Made by a program: the position numbers and the translations under genes. Shown here piece after piece: positions 63,472 to 64,000 of a DNA stretch of 64,000 nucleotides; position 1 is the first letter of the stretch; the number at the start of each line of letters is the position of its first letter. The notes beneath the pieces were generated by a model. It searched no databases. It had not been told where the DNA came from and worked only from the letters and a program-made list of their open reading frames with translations. Source of the DNA: Paenibacillus sp. BJ-4 (GTDB lineage Bacteria; Bacillota; Bacilli; Paenibacillales; Paenibacillaceae). The stretch is from contig NZ_JAIVEM010000006.1 of assembly GCF_020404765.1 (NCBI RefSeq), positions 186,001-250,000 of the forward strand, given 5' to 3'.

Positions 63472-64000
63472 GTGACGGAGGAAACGAAACAGTGGTACAT
63501 GGAGTACAAGATACATAAAAATCGACCCGGACTGCTAGGGGACATTGCTTCCATGCTTGGTATTCTGGGGGTTAATATACTGACGATCAATGGTGTTGAA
63601 GGCGAAAGACGGGGAATGTTACTGGAAACGGACGATGATGAGAAAATACGCATACTCGGAGACACGTTGAAAAAGGCCAGCAACATTACAGTCACGGCCT
63701 TGCGTGCTCCGAGACTAGTCGATATATTGGCAGTAAGACATGGCCGTTACATTGACCGGGATTCGGATGATCGTAAAACATTTCGCTTTACTCGCGATGA
63801 GCTTGGGTTGCTGGTCGATTTTTTGGGTGAAGTATTAAAGAGGGACGGCAATCAGGTCATTGGCCTTCGTGGAATGCCGCGTGTAGGTAAAACGGAATCT
63901 ATTATTGCCAGTAGCGTATGCGCCATGAAGCGCTGGACTTTTGTATCCTCGACGCTTCTGCGTCAGACGGTGCGTAGTCAGCTTTCCGAAGAGGAAATGA
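63472..64000 (+). CDS. ACT-domain P-loop protein, YmfK/DUF3388-like (partial, cut by window end)
   Basis: Open from GTG 63472 (GAGGTG 5-6 bases upstream) to the window edge with no stop; 176 codons visible. Residues about 7-75 form an ACT-like domain (WYMEYKIHKNRPGLLGDIAS, LGVNILTINGVEG). A Walker A follows at about residue 130 (IGLRGMPRVGKTESI), suggesting an ATPase or NTP-binding unit. Position after ymfJ matches B. subtilis ymfK. The combination suggests ligand-controlled nucleotide binding, but no function is known to me. Confidence 0.8.
   Translation, partial: MTEETKQWYMEYKIHKNRPGLLGDIASMLGILGVNILTINGVEGERRGMLLETDDDEKIRILGDTLKKASNITVTALRAPRLVDILAVRHGRYIDRDSDDRKTFRFTRDELGLLVDFLGEVLKRDGNQVIGLRGMPRVGKTESIIASSVCAMKRWTFVSSTLLRQTVRSQLSEEEM

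Overview
This window is a contiguous, densely packed piece of core chromosome from a low-to-mid G+C, motile, endospore-forming Firmicute. Gene order and protein sequences point to Paenibacillus, most likely near the P. polymyxa group; that placement is by recognition and was not searched. Every confident gene is on the + strand. I see no mobile element, CRISPR array, tRNA, rRNA or prophage, and no frameshifted gene.

Region 1 (1-19.4 kb) is the distal half of the fla/che operon: the fliM tail, fliY, cheY, fliO-P-Q-R, flhB, flhA, flhF, flhG, cheB, cheA, cheW, cheC, cheD, an unrecognised membrane protein, sigD, a FapA-family gene, a small disordered protein, a SwrB-like membrane protein and an MltG-like membrane protein. 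Most junctions overlap or nearly touch. The run ends at a strong hairpin at about 19.4 kb. It encodes the export gate, the C-ring phosphatase, the Bacillus-type chemotaxis adaptation system (CheB, CheC, CheD) and the flagellar sigma factor.

Region 2 (19.5-44.4 kb) is the translation, envelope and RNA block: rpsB-tsf-pyrH-frr-uppS-cdsA-dxr-rseP-proS-polC, then rimP-nusA-rnpM-ylxQ-infB-rbfA-nrnA-truB-ribF-rpsO-pnp. A near-consensus promoter starts the rimP run. proS is of the short archaeal/eukaryal-like type, unlike the Bacillus enzyme at this locus. nrnA sits between rbfA and truB, and ylxP is absent.

Region 3 (44.4-59.4 kb) mixes sporulation and lysine/dipicolinate genes: a YlxY-type deacetylase homologue, an M16 peptidase, dut, dpaA-dpaB-asd-dapG-dapA, an RNase J, tepA, ylzJ, spoIIIE/ftsK and a SleB-type cortex hydrolase. 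I read sporulation-sigma promoter matches directly upstream of three of these: sigma-E before the deacetylase, sigma-K before dpaA and sigma-G before sleB. They fit the expected compartment and timing of each gene. Together the genes make dihydrodipicolinate, convert it to spore dipicolinate, pump the chromosome into the forespore and later hydrolyse cortex at germination.

Region 4 (59.5-64 kb) is the ymfF-ymfH-ymfI-ymfJ-ymfK cluster (paired M16 proteins, an SDR reductase, a DUF3243 protein and an ACT plus P-loop protein cut by the window edge).

I did not find a clearly novel biological system. The best leads are regulatory: a dyad inside the spacer of the rimP promoter, a multi-hairpin rimP leader, a long stem-loop before asd, and the sporulation promoters. 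The protein leads are the unrecognised genes around sigD and the unusually long disordered linkers in FliY, CheB and IF2.
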